NCBI GenBank assembly: GCA_002435325.1
Contig: DJMJ01000047.1
Location: 1-64,000 of the forward strand
DNA: 64,000 nt
Source: Nitrospira sp. UBA6493
Lineage (GTDB): Bacteria > Nitrospirota > Nitrospiria > Nitrospirales > Nitrospiraceae
Direction of reading: 5' to 3'
Below, in pieces: positions 35,842 through 44,088 of the stretch. A program made the position numbers and the translations under genes. The notes below the pieces were generated by a model. It saw only the letters and a program-made list of their open reading frames with translations. It searched no databases and was not told the origin of the DNA. Positions within the stretch are counted from its first letter, which is position 1; each line of letters begins with the position of its first letter.

Positions 35842-36534
35842 ATGACCAGGCCCCAGGTGGTCTTTCTCTTTGACGTCGACAACACGCTCCTCGACAACGA
35901 CCGGGTTACGGACGACCTCAAGCGTCATCTTGAAGAGACGGTGGGGCACGCACGGCAGGAAGATTACTGGGCGGTCTTCGAACGGTTGAGAACGGAGCTG
36001 GGCTACGCCGACTATTTGGGGGCGCTCCAGCGCTATCGGGTCGAACACCCCCGCGATTTCCAGGTCCTGATGGTCTCTCGATTTCTGCTCAACTATCCAT
36101 TTGCAAAACGAGTGTTCCCCCTTGCGCTCGAGGTGGTAAGGCAAGTGCAGCAATGGGGCACGGCGGTCATCCTGTCGGATGGCGATGTGGTGTTTCAGCC
36201 GTGGAAGATCGAACGGGCCGGTCTTTGCACGGTCGTGGAGAGCCACGTGCTGATCTACATTCATAAGGAGCAGGAACTCGAGGATGTTGAGCGGCGGTAC
36301 CCGGCCGAGCACTACGTGGTTATTGACGACAAACTCAGAATCCTGACGGCGGTCAAGCAGGTCTGGGGTGCGCGGGTGACTACCGTATTCCCACGGCAGG
36401 GGCACTATGCCCATGATCCGGACGTCGTTGGTCGATATCCGCCGCCGGATGTGACCATTGAGCGCATCGGCGATCTTTTGGCGCAGGATCTGGACGGGTT
36501 GCTCGCGGCGGCAATTCCGTTGCCGGCCGCGTGA
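35842..36534 (+). CDS. HAD-superfamily hydrolase
   Basis: 230 aa from ATG 35842 directly behind GGAGGTG. HAD motif I FLFDVDNTLLDND (nucleophile Asp), motif II ILSDGD, and motif III/IV region YVVIDDKLRILTAV are present. The cap region is helical (about 20-85). Substrate is unknown; adjacency to phosphoketolase and acetate kinase suggests a sugar-phosphate phosphatase. The stop overlaps the next upstream in-frame start region. Confidence 0.82.
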   Translation: MTRPQVVFLFDVDNTLLDNDRVTDDLKRHLEETVGHARQEDYWAVFERLRTELGYADYLGALQRYRVEHPRDFQVLMVSRFLLNYPFAKRVFPLALEVVRQVQQWGTAVILSDGDVVFQPWKIERAGLCTVVESHVLIYIHKEQELEDVERRYPAEHYVVIDDKLRILTAVKQVWGARVTTVFPRQGHYAHDPDVVGRYPPPDVTIERIGDLLAQDLDGLLAAAIPLPAA

Positions 36535-36584
36535 GGCCGCTGGTGAACTGGCCTGTTCTTGCGATGAGGAAGAGAGGAGGGCCT

Positions 36585-37031
36585 ATGTGGATGAAAGCCG
36601 TGGTGATCCTGTCTGTGTTAGTGACGCTCATGGTGGTCGCGGATGTCCGTGGAGAAACACCTCCTGAGCTGCAAGGAGGCGAGGCACGGCACCATGTTGT
36701 GATTCACCTGAATTCAGGCGATGAAAAGGTGCAGCGGGGCGCGCTGAACAATATTCGGCATCTCTATCAGGAAGTGGGACGTGAGCGGCTGCAGCTCGAA
36801 TTGGTTGCCCATGGGGCCGGTCTTTCGTTGTTGATGAAGACAACGAAGCTTGGGCCGGAATTAGCCCAATTGAAAACGGATTACGGAGTAAATTTGACGG
36901 CCTGTTCCAACACCATGAAGGCCATGAATCTGACGCGGGATGATTTGATCGGTGAAGTGGGAGATACGGTCCCGGCGATGGTGCGGCTGATGGAACGGCA
37001 GGAGCAGGGATGGGCCTATATCAAGCCCTGA
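36585..37031 (+). CDS. Exported DsrE-family protein
   Basis: 148 aa from ATG 36585 (GAGGAGGG at 36574). A signal peptide (WMKAVVILSVLVTLMVVADVRG) precedes a DsrE/DsrF-like fold: HHVVIHLNSGDEKVQRGALNNIRH, LELVAHGAGLSLL and YGVNLTACSNTM with the conserved cysteine. Periplasmic DsrE proteins are poorly characterised; the cysteine suggests sulfur binding or thiol chemistry. Confidence 0.8.
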   Translation: MWMKAVVILSVLVTLMVVADVRGETPPELQGGEARHHVVIHLNSGDEKVQRGALNNIRHLYQEVGRERLQLELVAHGAGLSLLMKTTKLGPELAQLKTDYGVNLTACSNTMKAMNLTRDDLIGEVGDTVPAMVRLMERQEQGWAYIKP

Positions 37032-37474
37032 TCGTTGTCGTATGTTGGCGCGGACTTTCCATAGGATTGCCCCCACCTTTGTATCCGGGAGTACTCCGCC
37101 GGTGCGCCTATGAGTCCACGACGGCCTTCCCATTACGAATCCCCTGCCGCACGATCTGGCGCAGGCCAAGTGCATGACATACGCGTTCAGCAAGTGCGCT
37201 CCGACTCCTCCCTCCCAAACGTCCTCCGCCGTGAGTGGCCGAAAGACGCCCTCGTCTATCTATCGAGGTGAGGTCTCGATGGGGAGACGCCGTTGTCCTC
37301 GAAGAAACAGCTAGAAACACCGTTGTCTCCACCGTATGCTTGGTTAGCCATATGCTGGAGTGCGTTCATAATCGAGAGATTCTGTTTCATTCTTGTCTCG
37401 CCGGGTGGAGCCAGGTATGCCTGGTGGAAGGAGTCTATGCTGTGAGTAAAAGGGGAATCGCTGAGGAAACAACC
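37032..37474 (+). other. Intergenic region before the porin gene
   Basis: Apart from possible alternative starts for the porin in its last 35 bases, I see no gene I can support. A minus-strand frame at 37108-37332 lacks recognisable motifs. No clear sigma-54 site or operator of the A-D type is present. Confidence 0.3.
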
Positions 37475-38725
37475 ATGGCGGCTTGTCCCTCGCCGTCCTT
37501 TCCAGGGCAGCGGGGTAAATGGAGACGGGTCATACGGGTGGCGGTGCCGGCGGTGTTGGTTCTCGCCATAGAGATGATTTCTGTGGCAGGTGCGGCGGCT
37601 TCAGAATATGAGGGGGGCGCCGACGGCCGGTCGATTGCTTCGGAGGCATCCCAATGGGAAGTGGGTGGCTTTGTCGATGCCGCCTACTTGCTGAATTTCA
37701 ACTTTCCTCCCAATCACTTGTTTCTAAGCCGGAGTACGACGCCACGAGTCAACGAGCTGGCTCTCAACATGGCCGGACTGTCTTTCACGAAGGACGCGAA
37801 CGTTTCTTCCCGGTGGGGGGCGGAGCTTCTTGTCCATGCCGGAGAAGATGCCAAAGAGTTCGGATTTGCCAGTAACACACCGAAAGTGGGTGCATCAGAC
37901 CAGCTTCGGCATTTCGGCAGCGCGAATGTGTCGTATCTCGCTCCTGTTGGTGGCGGGCTGCGTATACAGGCTGGTCTCTTCAACAGTCTCATCGGCTATG
38001 AGTCGCTTTTCTCCAAAGACAACGCGAACTATACGCGTGCATGGGTGTCAGATTACTCCCCCTACCTCATGTTCGGCGTCAATGCGAGTTTTCCGATCAC
38101 GCATAACCTCACAGGCACGGTCTTTGTCATCAACGAGTATGCGCATCTTGCTCATGCCAATGATGTACCCAGTTACGGAGGCCAGCTGGCCTGGAAAGGG
38201 GCCTCCCGGTTTTCATTTCAGCAGACCTTTTACTATGGTCCGGATCAGTCGCAAACGGACATGAAGTTCTGGCGCTTGTTTTCTGATAGCATCGTGAAGT
38301 TTCAGGATGGTCCAGTCACCGTCGGCTTCGACTATCAGATCGGTACCGAGCGAATGGCGGAGCTTCCGGGGAATCCCCGGGTCTTTTGGACCGGCGCATC
38401 AATGCCGATTCAGTGGCATGTAAATGGGCCTTGGAGCGTGGCGATTCGTCCTGAACTGTACTGGGATCGGAATGGTCGGCTGACCGGATCCGAACAGTTC
38501 GTGAAAGCGGTGACTGCGACGTTGGAACATCGCAGCCCCGTTCGGTTGGGAGAGACGATTCTCCGGCTCGAATATCGCTTCGATGAATCGACCGGACAGC
38601 AGGGTGGTTTTTTCACCGATGCCACGACCTCGTCTGGCCCATTTGGGTTAGCACCCTCTCAGCAACTCCTCATTTTTTCTGCCGTCTGGACATTTACCAC
38701 CAGGCCTTGGGCAGCTGGGCCATAG
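37475..38725 (+). CDS. Outer-membrane beta-barrel porin-like protein
   Basis: 416 aa from ATG 37475 (GAGGAA upstream); GTG 37442 with AAGGAG is an alternative. Signal peptide ends near AGAAASEY. The body has the pattern of the OmpL-like/BBP2 barrels: WEVGGFVDAAYLLNFNFPPNHLF, ELALNMAGLSFTKD, WGAELLVHAGEDA, YLAPVGGGLRIQAGLFNSLIGYES and a C-terminal LIFSAVWTF. It probably forms an outer-membrane pore of unknown selectivity. Confidence 0.8.
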   Translation: MAACPSPSFPGQRGKWRRVIRVAVPAVLVLAIEMISVAGAAASEYEGGADGRSIASEASQWEVGGFVDAAYLLNFNFPPNHLFLSRSTTPRVNELALNMAGLSFTKDANVSSRWGAELLVHAGEDAKEFGFASNTPKVGASDQLRHFGSANVSYLAPVGGGLRIQAGLFNSLIGYESLFSKDNANYTRAWVSDYSPYLMFGVNASFPITHNLTGTVFVINEYAHLAHANDVPSYGGQLAWKGASRFSFQQTFYYGPDQSQTDMKFWRLFSDSIVKFQDGPVTVGFDYQIGTERMAELPGNPRVFWTGASMPIQWHVNGPWSVAIRPELYWDRNGRLTGSEQFVKAVTATLEHRSPVRLGETILRLEYRFDESTGQQGGFFTDATTSSGPFGLAPSQQLLIFSAVWTFTTRPWAAGP

Positions 38726-39154
38726 AACCAGCAGGACATCTTGAGTACCCCTTGCATCTCGTGGCCGATTCTCAGGATCAGGTGGAGTGATGACCCCGGT
38801 AACCCACCGGTGTGTTTCACGCGTGGTTTGCTCCAGAGGTCTGGCGTGGGTGTTGCGTATTCGAGGGTATGAATCCCTGTTGCCAGCAGGGTTCTTCTAA
38901 AACAACCGATGAGGCGGCGCTTGTTTCAGGGCTGCGGATTCAAGTAGCCACTTCTTTGGCTCACCAACGGCGTCATGGAGTAATCTCTTGGCATAAAGAG
39001 GGATTGTTCGTTGCATAACATCGTTCGGTCGTAAACTGCACAGCCGGCGCGGGCCTTGTGTTATACAGAGGGCAGAAGGGTGTGAGGGCAGGGCCTGCAT
39101 CAGATCCGGTCGAAGAGGTATGCTGATAGCCAATGGCAGGAATAAGGAGGGACC
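38726..39154 (+). other. Intergenic region between porin and OsmC genes
   Basis: A small hairpin (CCCTG-TTGCCAG-CAGGG, 38875-38891) followed by TTCTTCT may end porin transcription. A possible sigma-54 element lies at 39000. A 68-codon GTG frame (38812-39018) is not supported by composition or a ribosome site. Confidence 0.35.
39000..39016 (+). promoter_or_regulatory. Weak sigma-54-like element upstream of OsmC gene
   Basis: GG at 39001 and GC at 39013 are 10 bases apart with TTGCATA at -12, but the -24 side beyond GG does not match. TGTTGC half-sites lie at 38851 and 38878, roughly where the enhancer would be, without the second half. The leader would be about 130 bases. Tentative. Confidence 0.25.
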
Positions 39155-39589
39155 ATGGAATCGAAACCGAAAGTGTATTTGTACCATACGGCGGTGAAAT
39201 GGACGGAGCAGCGCAAGGGCGTGATCTCCTGCGCGGGAAAGCCCGAAGTGCAGGTGGCAACGCCGCCGGAATTCAAGGGGCATGACGGCATCTGGTCGCC
39301 GGAAGATCTGTTCGTGGCATCGGCCAATATCTGTTTGATGACGACATTTCTGGCGGTGGCGGAGCGGGCCGGATTGGCGTTCACGGCGTATGAAAGTTCC
39401 GCCGATGGGCGGCTCGAACTGGTGGATGGCAAGTTTCAGTTTACGGCGCTCACGATCAAGCCGGTGATTACCCTTCCGGCAGGGGGGGATGCCGCTAAGG
39501 CCAAAGAACTTATCGAGAAGGCGGAGTCGAATTGCCTGATCTCGAATTCTATGAAGGCGCAGGTGACCTTGGATCCTACCATTCAGTAA
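39155..39589 (+). CDS. OsmC-family thiol peroxidase-like protein
   Basis: 144 aa behind AAGGAGGG. The OsmC fold and its two active cysteines are visible: SANICLMTTFLAVAERAGL and AESNCLISNSM. WSPEDLFVAS precedes the first cysteine as in the family. It may reduce organic hydroperoxides or handle persulfides. A second OsmC homologue lies at 42473 in the sulfur cluster. Confidence 0.85.
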   Translation: MESKPKVYLYHTAVKWTEQRKGVISCAGKPEVQVATPPEFKGHDGIWSPEDLFVASANICLMTTFLAVAERAGLAFTAYESSADGRLELVDGKFQFTALTIKPVITLPAGGDAAKAKELIEKAESNCLISNSMKAQVTLDPTIQ

Positions 39590-39600
39590 TCGTTCCATGT

Positions 39601-39617
39601 TGGGGCATCTTGGGACA
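39601..39617 (+). promoter_or_regulatory. Degenerate enhancer-type operator E
   Basis: TGGGGCATCTTGGGACA fits the 6-N5-6 layout of operators A-D with one changed base in each half-site relative to the consensus. It lies 116 bp upstream of a good sigma-54 promoter, the same spacing as at the other four sites. The second TGTAGC half-site is missing. Confidence 0.4.
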
Positions 39618-39731
39618 GACCCCTCAAGGGGGCAAGGGGCATTTCTCGCCACTCCTCACTGGTCTGGCGTCCGCCAGCGACTAACTCACTGGCAAATTGC
39701 AGAATTTTACGCGTCAGCCGTGGCGCATTTC

Positions 39732-39748
39732 TGGCACATCGCTCGCAG
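39732..39748 (+). promoter_or_regulatory. Sigma-54 promoter for the cytochrome/TsdA-like/YeeE operon
   Basis: TGGCACATCGCTCGCAG has a complete -24 TGGCAC and a GC at -12 after exactly 10 bases (GG 39733, GC 39745). The start of transcription near 39758 precedes ATG 39776 by about 18 bases. Confidence 0.5.
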
Positions 39749-39775
39749 TAGTTTCCCCGAGGAAAGAGGTGACCT

Positions 39776-40144
39776 ATGCGTATCGCTGGAATTGCGCTCA
39801 GTGTCTTTGTGGGGATTATCTCAGCCGGGTTCGGCGGCGGTGGAGGGTTGAAGGGTCTCCCAGCGCCGCCGACGCAACGTGATGAGGTGACAGGGCGAGA
39901 GATCTATTCCAATACGTGCATCCGTTGCCATGGCATCGACGGGAAAGGGGCGATGGGCCTTCAGCTCGTTCCCAAGCCGGCTGATCTCACCTCGGACGCG
40001 ATTCAGCGGCGATTGGATGCAAGCCTGTTCAAGCGCATTCATGACGGGAAACCCAATACCGCGATGGGGGCCTGGAGCAGCGCGTTGTCTGATGATGAAA
40101 TCTGGGACGTCCTGGCGTATGTGCGAACGTTTCGTCAGGAATAA
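39776..40144 (+). CDS. Small periplasmic monohaem cytochrome c
   Basis: 122 aa. Signal peptide (RIAGIALSVFVGIISAGFGGG), CIRCH at about residue 48 and distal methionine in PNTAMGAW. Closely similar to the cytochrome at 30687 (both share PADLTS, KPNTAM/RPNTAM, LSD and DVLAYV). It is the first gene behind the sigma-54 promoter at 39732 and may accept electrons from the TsdA-like or sulfite-oxidising enzymes downstream. Confidence 0.88.
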   Translation: MRIAGIALSVFVGIISAGFGGGGGLKGLPAPPTQRDEVTGREIYSNTCIRCHGIDGKGAMGLQLVPKPADLTSDAIQRRLDASLFKRIHDGKPNTAMGAWSSALSDDEIWDVLAYVRTFRQE

Positions 40145-40238
40145 TCGGTCGGGGCAAGGAAGAATCTCTTTGCCACATCATGACTCTAAAGAGGCAGGGG
40201 AATATCGTCTATCCAGCCTATAACCGGGAGGTTTCATC

Positions 40239-40457
40239 ATGACATGCAATGTCGGAGGAATTGAACGGCCTATCCGAATCGTCGTTGGGGTTTTAGCTCT
40301 GGGAGTTGGTGCGTTTGCCGGGTTGCCTCCGGTGGGAACAGGGATCGCATTTGTCGTGGGAACCATTGCGCTTGTGACAGGGGCGATCGGCTATTGCCCC
40401 TTGTGGACGGTACTAGGAATCAATACCTCTCCAACGGACTGTTGTCACAAACATTAA
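40239..40457 (+). CDS. DUF2892 small membrane protein
   Basis: 72 aa behind GGGAGG. Begins CNVGGIERPIRIVVGVLALGVG and ends AIGYCPLWTVLGINTSPTDCC, the standard DUF2892 pattern with two helices and conserved GYCPLW. Cysteines at both ends could bind metal or sulfur. Such proteins commonly accompany rhodanese and YeeE genes, consistent with the cluster. Confidence 0.85.
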   Translation: MTCNVGGIERPIRIVVGVLALGVGAFAGLPPVGTGIAFVVGTIALVTGAIGYCPLWTVLGINTSPTDCCHKH

Positions 40458-40467
40458 GAGGTTGGTC

Positions 40468-41322
40468 ATGCGCCGCTTTGCGCTGGGGTGTCTTCTGTTG
40501 GCGGTCGTCGGAAGCGTTGCCGCAGGGTGTGTGCCTCCGCCGAGGGCGGGGCAGGCAACTGAGTCCAATTATTCGCAGAAACATGAACCGGTGCTCGATG
40601 CCTTGTTTGCCCCGCCGTCTCCGGATTCCATCCCAGGCGATCAGCGCGGTGAGCAGATCCGGTTGGGTTTCAAGATTATCGCCGACACGCAGGAATACGG
40701 GCAGCCCTATGTGGGGAACAAGCTGAACTGTACGAATTGCCATCTCGATGGAGGGCTGAATCCGAATGCCGCCTCCTTTGTCGGCATCAGCCGGCTGTAT
40801 CCGGAATACCGGGCGCGGGCAGACCGGCAGATGAGTCTGGCTGATCGGGTGAATGAGTGTTTTGAGCGCAGTCTGAACGGCAAAGCCTTGCCTCCAGACA
40901 GTTCGAAATTGGCTGCGGTGGTTGCCTATATCGATTGGCTGTCACAGAATGTGCCGAAGAGAAGCGCTGTTCCCTGGCGAGGGATTCCCCGCATCACAGC
41001 CACTCGGCCGCCGGATGCCGTGAATGGCAAGACGGTCTTTGCCAAGAAGTGTGTCTTTTGCCATGGGTCTGATGGACAAGGGACAATGGCTGCGCCACCA
41101 CTGTGGGGGCCGGATTCGTTCAACATCGCTGCCGGGATGGCGCGTGTGAGTGTGGCGGCGTCGTTTATCAAGGCAAACATGCCGCGCGGTTGGGGATGGA
41201 CGGTGACCGACGACGAAGCGTTCGATGTGGCGGCATTTATTGTTGGGCAGCCGCGTCCCGACTTTGCCGGTAAGAAATTGGATTGGCCGAAAGGCGAGAA
41301 GCCGGCGGATACGCCGTATTAG
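40468..41322 (+). CDS. Dihaem cytochrome c lipoprotein, thiosulfate-dehydrogenase (TsdA)-like
   Basis: 284 aa from ATG 40468 (AAGAGG); a TTG at 40462 is also in frame. Lipobox VAAGC at residue 21. Haem 1 CTNCH at residues 88-92 followed by GGLNPNAASFVGISRLYPEYRARA, then DRVNECFERSLNGKALPPDSSKLAAVVAYIDWLS; haem 2 CVFCHG at about 195 followed by PPLWGPDSFNIAAGMARV and NMPRGWG. This arrangement matches TsdA, which couples two thiosulfates to tetrathionate. The specific haem-ligand cysteine cannot be confirmed by eye. Confidence 0.8.
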   Translation: MRRFALGCLLLAVVGSVAAGCVPPPRAGQATESNYSQKHEPVLDALFAPPSPDSIPGDQRGEQIRLGFKIIADTQEYGQPYVGNKLNCTNCHLDGGLNPNAASFVGISRLYPEYRARADRQMSLADRVNECFERSLNGKALPPDSSKLAAVVAYIDWLSQNVPKRSAVPWRGIPRITATRPPDAVNGKTVFAKKCVFCHGSDGQGTMAAPPLWGPDSFNIAAGMARVSVAASFIKANMPRGWGWTVTDDEAFDVAAFIVGQPRPDFAGKKLDWPKGEKPADTPY

Positions 41323-41326
41323 GGCG

Positions 41327-41378
41327 TGAGACGTGAAAGGTAAAAGGTAAGAGGGTAACGTAGTGAAGTGAAAGCGCG
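41327..41378 (+). repeat. CGTGAAA-type repeat upstream of the YeeE gene
   Basis: GAGACGTGAAAGGTAAAAGG continues into TAAGAGGGTAACG and AGTGAAGTGAAAG units. It belongs to the same loose family as copies at 6542, 12055, 55970 and 57562. It separates the TsdA-like gene from the YeeE pair. Confidence 0.4.
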
Positions 41379-41382
41379 AACG

Positions 41383-41949
41383 ATGAACGACCTGCCAATT
41401 CACCAGATCGCCGATTCACCCGATTATACGGCCGTTCCGGCCCTCCCTTAGTGGGCTGGAGGCCTGGGGATCGGTTTCATTCTGATTGTGGCAGTCGCGC
41501 TTGTGCAGCCGATTGGGGTTTCGACGCAGTATGTGGTCTTGGACGGGGTGCTGCTGCATCAGGTGTTGCCGGACGTCGCCGACCAGAGCGCCTACCTGTC
41601 GGAGGCGGCAGGTGGCTGGACGCTGGCGACCTATGAGTTCTTTTTTGTGCTGGGCATTCCGATCGGGGCCTTTCTAGCTGCATGGGCCACCAAGCGATTC
41701 AGTACAAGGCTGGTGCCCGGTGAGTGGGCTCATCGGTTTGGACCGATTCCCGGGCGGCGTCTGGTCTGGTCGTGCATCGGGGGTTTTTTGCTCCTGTTCG
41801 GTGCGCGATTCGGCGGAGGCTGCACGTCCGGCCACATTATCAGCGGCGTCTCTCAGCTTGCGGTCAGTTCGCTGATCTTTTCGGCGGTGCTCTTTGTCAG
41901 CGCGATCCTGACGGCGCGATGGCTATATGGCGATTGGGGGAAGCAATGA
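41383..41949 (+). pseudogene. YeeE/YedE transporter, N-terminal half-protein, with in-frame TAG
   Basis: The frame from ATG 41383 to TGA 41947 contains one TAG at 41449 (codon 23) where family members have P-Y-W-A-G (here ALP-stop-WAGGLGIGFILI). Without the stop it would be a 187-residue, multi-helix protein. The family signature GGGCTSGHIISG (near codon 147) is intact. With the next gene it forms a two-piece YeeE/PmpAB-type transporter for thiosulfate or other sulfur compounds. Reinitiation at GTG 41488 would remove the first helix. Confidence 0.75.
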
Positions 41950-42476
41950 AGCTGCTCTTGGGGCTGGTATTGGGGGCCGTATTCGGGGCTGCGCTGCAAC
42001 TCTCCGGGGCTTCCAGTCATACCAAGATTACCAACGCGTTGCGGCTCAAGGATATGACCATCATGAAAGTCATTCTGACGGCGATCGGGGTAGGGTTGAT
42101 CGGGGTGCATCTTCTGGATGCGCTGGGACTGGCCCACATGAAAGTGAAAGATTTGTATCTCCCGGGAATGGTGGTGGCCGGTGCGATCTTCGGTGTCGGT
42201 TTTGCCGTGACAGGGTATTGTCCCGGCACCGCGCTGGCCGCGGCGGCGGAAGGAAAACCGGATGCCTGGGCGACGGTCTTCGGCGGGTTGCTCGGTGCGC
42301 TGGTGTTTGCTTTCATGTTTCCGGATTTGGAAACGGTGTTGATGGCCCTCGGCCAGTATGGGCCGGTGACCATTCACGAATCATTCGGGATGCCGGGCGT
42401 TATGCTGGCGGTTCCGCTGGGTGCGCTCTGTCTTTGGCTGGCGGTCAGGCTTCCTGATCCGGGAGGTGCGCGATGA
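41946..42476 (+). CDS. YeeE/YedE transporter, C-terminal half-protein
   Basis: 176 aa. ATG overlaps the upstream stop (ATGA). Five predicted helices; the second conserved cysteine motif GYCPGTALAAAAEG occurs near residue 95, the counterpart of GGCTSGH in the upstream gene. It should pair with it as an inner-membrane sulfur-compound permease. Confidence 0.85.
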   Translation: MKLLLGLVLGAVFGAALQLSGASSHTKITNALRLKDMTIMKVILTAIGVGLIGVHLLDALGLAHMKVKDLYLPGMVVAGAIFGVGFAVTGYCPGTALAAAAEGKPDAWATVFGGLLGALVFAFMFPDLETVLMALGQYGPVTIHESFGMPGVMLAVPLGALCLWLAVRLPDPGGAR

Positions 42477-42910
42477 CGCTCACGGTGGCCTATCATGGCG
42501 GGACGCGATATGACGTCACGAGCGGCCGGCACCGGGTGATCACCGATCAGCCGGTTGAAGATGGCGGGCACGATGCGGGGATGAGCCCTGTTGAACTGTT
42601 TGTCGGATCGGTGGCCAGTTGTGTCGGGTATTTCGTCGGCCAATTCTGCGCACGGCACAACATCTCCCGGGACGGCTTGACGGTCGATGCCGAGTGGACG
42701 ATGGCCGAAGGCCCGCATCGCGTCGGCGCGATCGCCTTGGCCATTCATCTGCCGCATCGCATTACGCCGGAACAAAAGGAGCGGCTGTTAAAGGTGGCGC
42801 ATGGCTGCACCGTCCATCAATCGGTTGCCGTGGCGCCGAACGTGTCGATCAAGTTGAACCCGCACGGTCATGCGCTCCCCCAGCAGCCGGAAGGGAAGGC
42901 CGGGCTATGA
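42473..42910 (+). CDS. OsmC-family protein
   Basis: 145 aa, overlapping both neighbours by 4 bp. GGHDAGMSPVELFVGSVASCVGYFVGQFC contains the first active cysteine and VAHGCTVHQS the second. Being inside the YeeE/sulfite-dehydrogenase operon, a role with sulfane sulfur or persulfide handling is more likely than general peroxide defence; that is inference from context. Confidence 0.85.
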   Translation: MTLTVAYHGGTRYDVTSGRHRVITDQPVEDGGHDAGMSPVELFVGSVASCVGYFVGQFCARHNISRDGLTVDAEWTMAEGPHRVGAIALAIHLPHRITPEQKERLLKVAHGCTVHQSVAVAPNVSIKLNPHGHALPQQPEGKAGL

Positions 42911-44088
42911 GTCTCTCTCGGCGGGCCTGGCTGGGGAAGGTCCTGCAAGGCCTTGGCCTGAGTGCGCTGGTGAGCCATCGTCCTGTTGCTGCGCGAGCCG
43001 CCGGAAACGATCCGTCATCCAACGAGTCCGGCCCCTTGATCGCACGGGTCACCAGGCCCTATGACGCCGAAACGCCGGTGCGCGAATTCACCTCGTTCCT
43101 GACCCCCAACCATCGTTTTTTTGTAAGAAGTCATTTCGGTCCGCCAGCGCCGGAATTGATTACCGAGGCGAATTGGAAACTGCGTGTCGGAGGATTGACT
43201 GACCAGCCGTTGGAACTCACCTTGAAGGATCTCGCACAGTTCGAGCGGGTGACGATTACGGCGGTCGTGCAATGCAGCGGAAACGGGCGCGCGTTTCATC
43301 GTCCGAAAGTGCCCGGCGTGCAATGGGAACGGGGCGCGGTCGGGAATGCGCAATGGACCGGCGTGCGGCTGCGGGATGTGCTAGCCAAGGCCGGTCTTCG
43401 CCGGAACGCGAAACATGTGCAGTTCAAAGGCGCTGACAGGCCGGTTGTGTCATCCGTGCCGCTGTTTGTCAGGAGTATTCCGCTGGAGAAGGCCCTCCAT
43501 CCGGACACGATGCTCGCGTATGAAATGAATGGACGCCCCTTGCCTCTGTTGCATGGAGCTCCATTGCGGGTGATTACGCCGGGATGGATGGCGGATTCCT
43601 GCATCAAATGGCTGACCGATATCACGGTGCAGGCGGAAGAAGCGAAGGGCTACTATATGCAGACGGCGTATCGAGTGCCAGTCACGGCGATTCAGCCGAA
43701 CTCCGGTCTGCCGGGGACATCGATGGTTCCCGTGGAAGCGATGGTGGTGAAATCGCTCATTGTATCCCCCGTCAACGATGGTCAAGTCGGACTGGTGCCA
43801 GTCACCATTCAGGGTGTGGCCTGGAGCGGAGAGGCGTCCGTCGCGACTGTGGAGCTTTCGTTCGATGAGGGAAAGACATGGGAGCCGGCGAGATTCGTGG
43901 GCGAGGATGAACGGTATGCGTGGCGGCGATGGCAGTACGTCTGGAAGCCCAAGGGCCCTGGTTCTGTGGCGATTCTCTCTCGTGCGACGGATGCAGAGGG
44001 ACAGGTGCAACCTCAATCCACGCCATGGAACCCGAGCGGATTTTTGTGGAACGGGTGGGACCGTGTGACCGTGACGGTGCAGGCATGA
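42907..44088 (+). CDS. Tat-exported molybdopterin sulfite dehydrogenase-like protein (SoxC/SorA type)
   Basis: 393 aa from ATG 42907 in an ATGA overlap. A twin-arginine signal LSRRAWLGKVLQGLGLSALV is followed by the sulfite-oxidase-type molybdopterin domain (about 60-270) with the Mo-ligand cysteine in VQCSGNGR and a C-terminal Mo-co dimerisation domain (about 280-390: VPVTIQGVAWSGEASVATVELSFDEGKTW). Periplasmic oxidation of sulfite to sulfate is the expected reaction, with electrons passed to the dihaem cytochrome encoded next. Substrate is not proven. Confidence 0.88.
   Translation: MSLSRRAWLGKVLQGLGLSALVSHRPVAARAAGNDPSSNESGPLIARVTRPYDAETPVREFTSFLTPNHRFFVRSHFGPPAPELITEANWKLRVGGLTDQPLELTLKDLAQFERVTITAVVQCSGNGRAFHRPKVPGVQWERGAVGNAQWTGVRLRDVLAKAGLRRNAKHVQFKGADRPVVSSVPLFVRSIPLEKALHPDTMLAYEMNGRPLPLLHGAPLRVITPGWMADSCIKWLTDITVQAEEAKGYYMQTAYRVPVTAIQPNSGLPGTSMVPVEAMVVKSLIVSPVNDGQVGLVPVTIQGVAWSGEASVATVELSFDEGKTWEPARFVGEDERYAWRRWQYVWKPKGPGSVAILSRATDAEGQVQPQSTPWNPSGFLWNGWDRVTVTVQA

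Noticed and set aside
37108..37332. Minus-strand ORF in the gap before the porin gene
   Set aside because: No start context, no recognisable family, and composition does not differ from random frames.
38812..39018. 68-codon GTG ORF between porin and OsmC genes
   Set aside because: No ribosome site and no conserved pattern; it overlaps a hairpin and possible promoter.
6974..41451. Programmed recoding of stop codons
   Set aside because: Both TAA and TAG are involved, contexts differ, replaced residues differ, and many intact genes here end in TAA, TAG and TGA.
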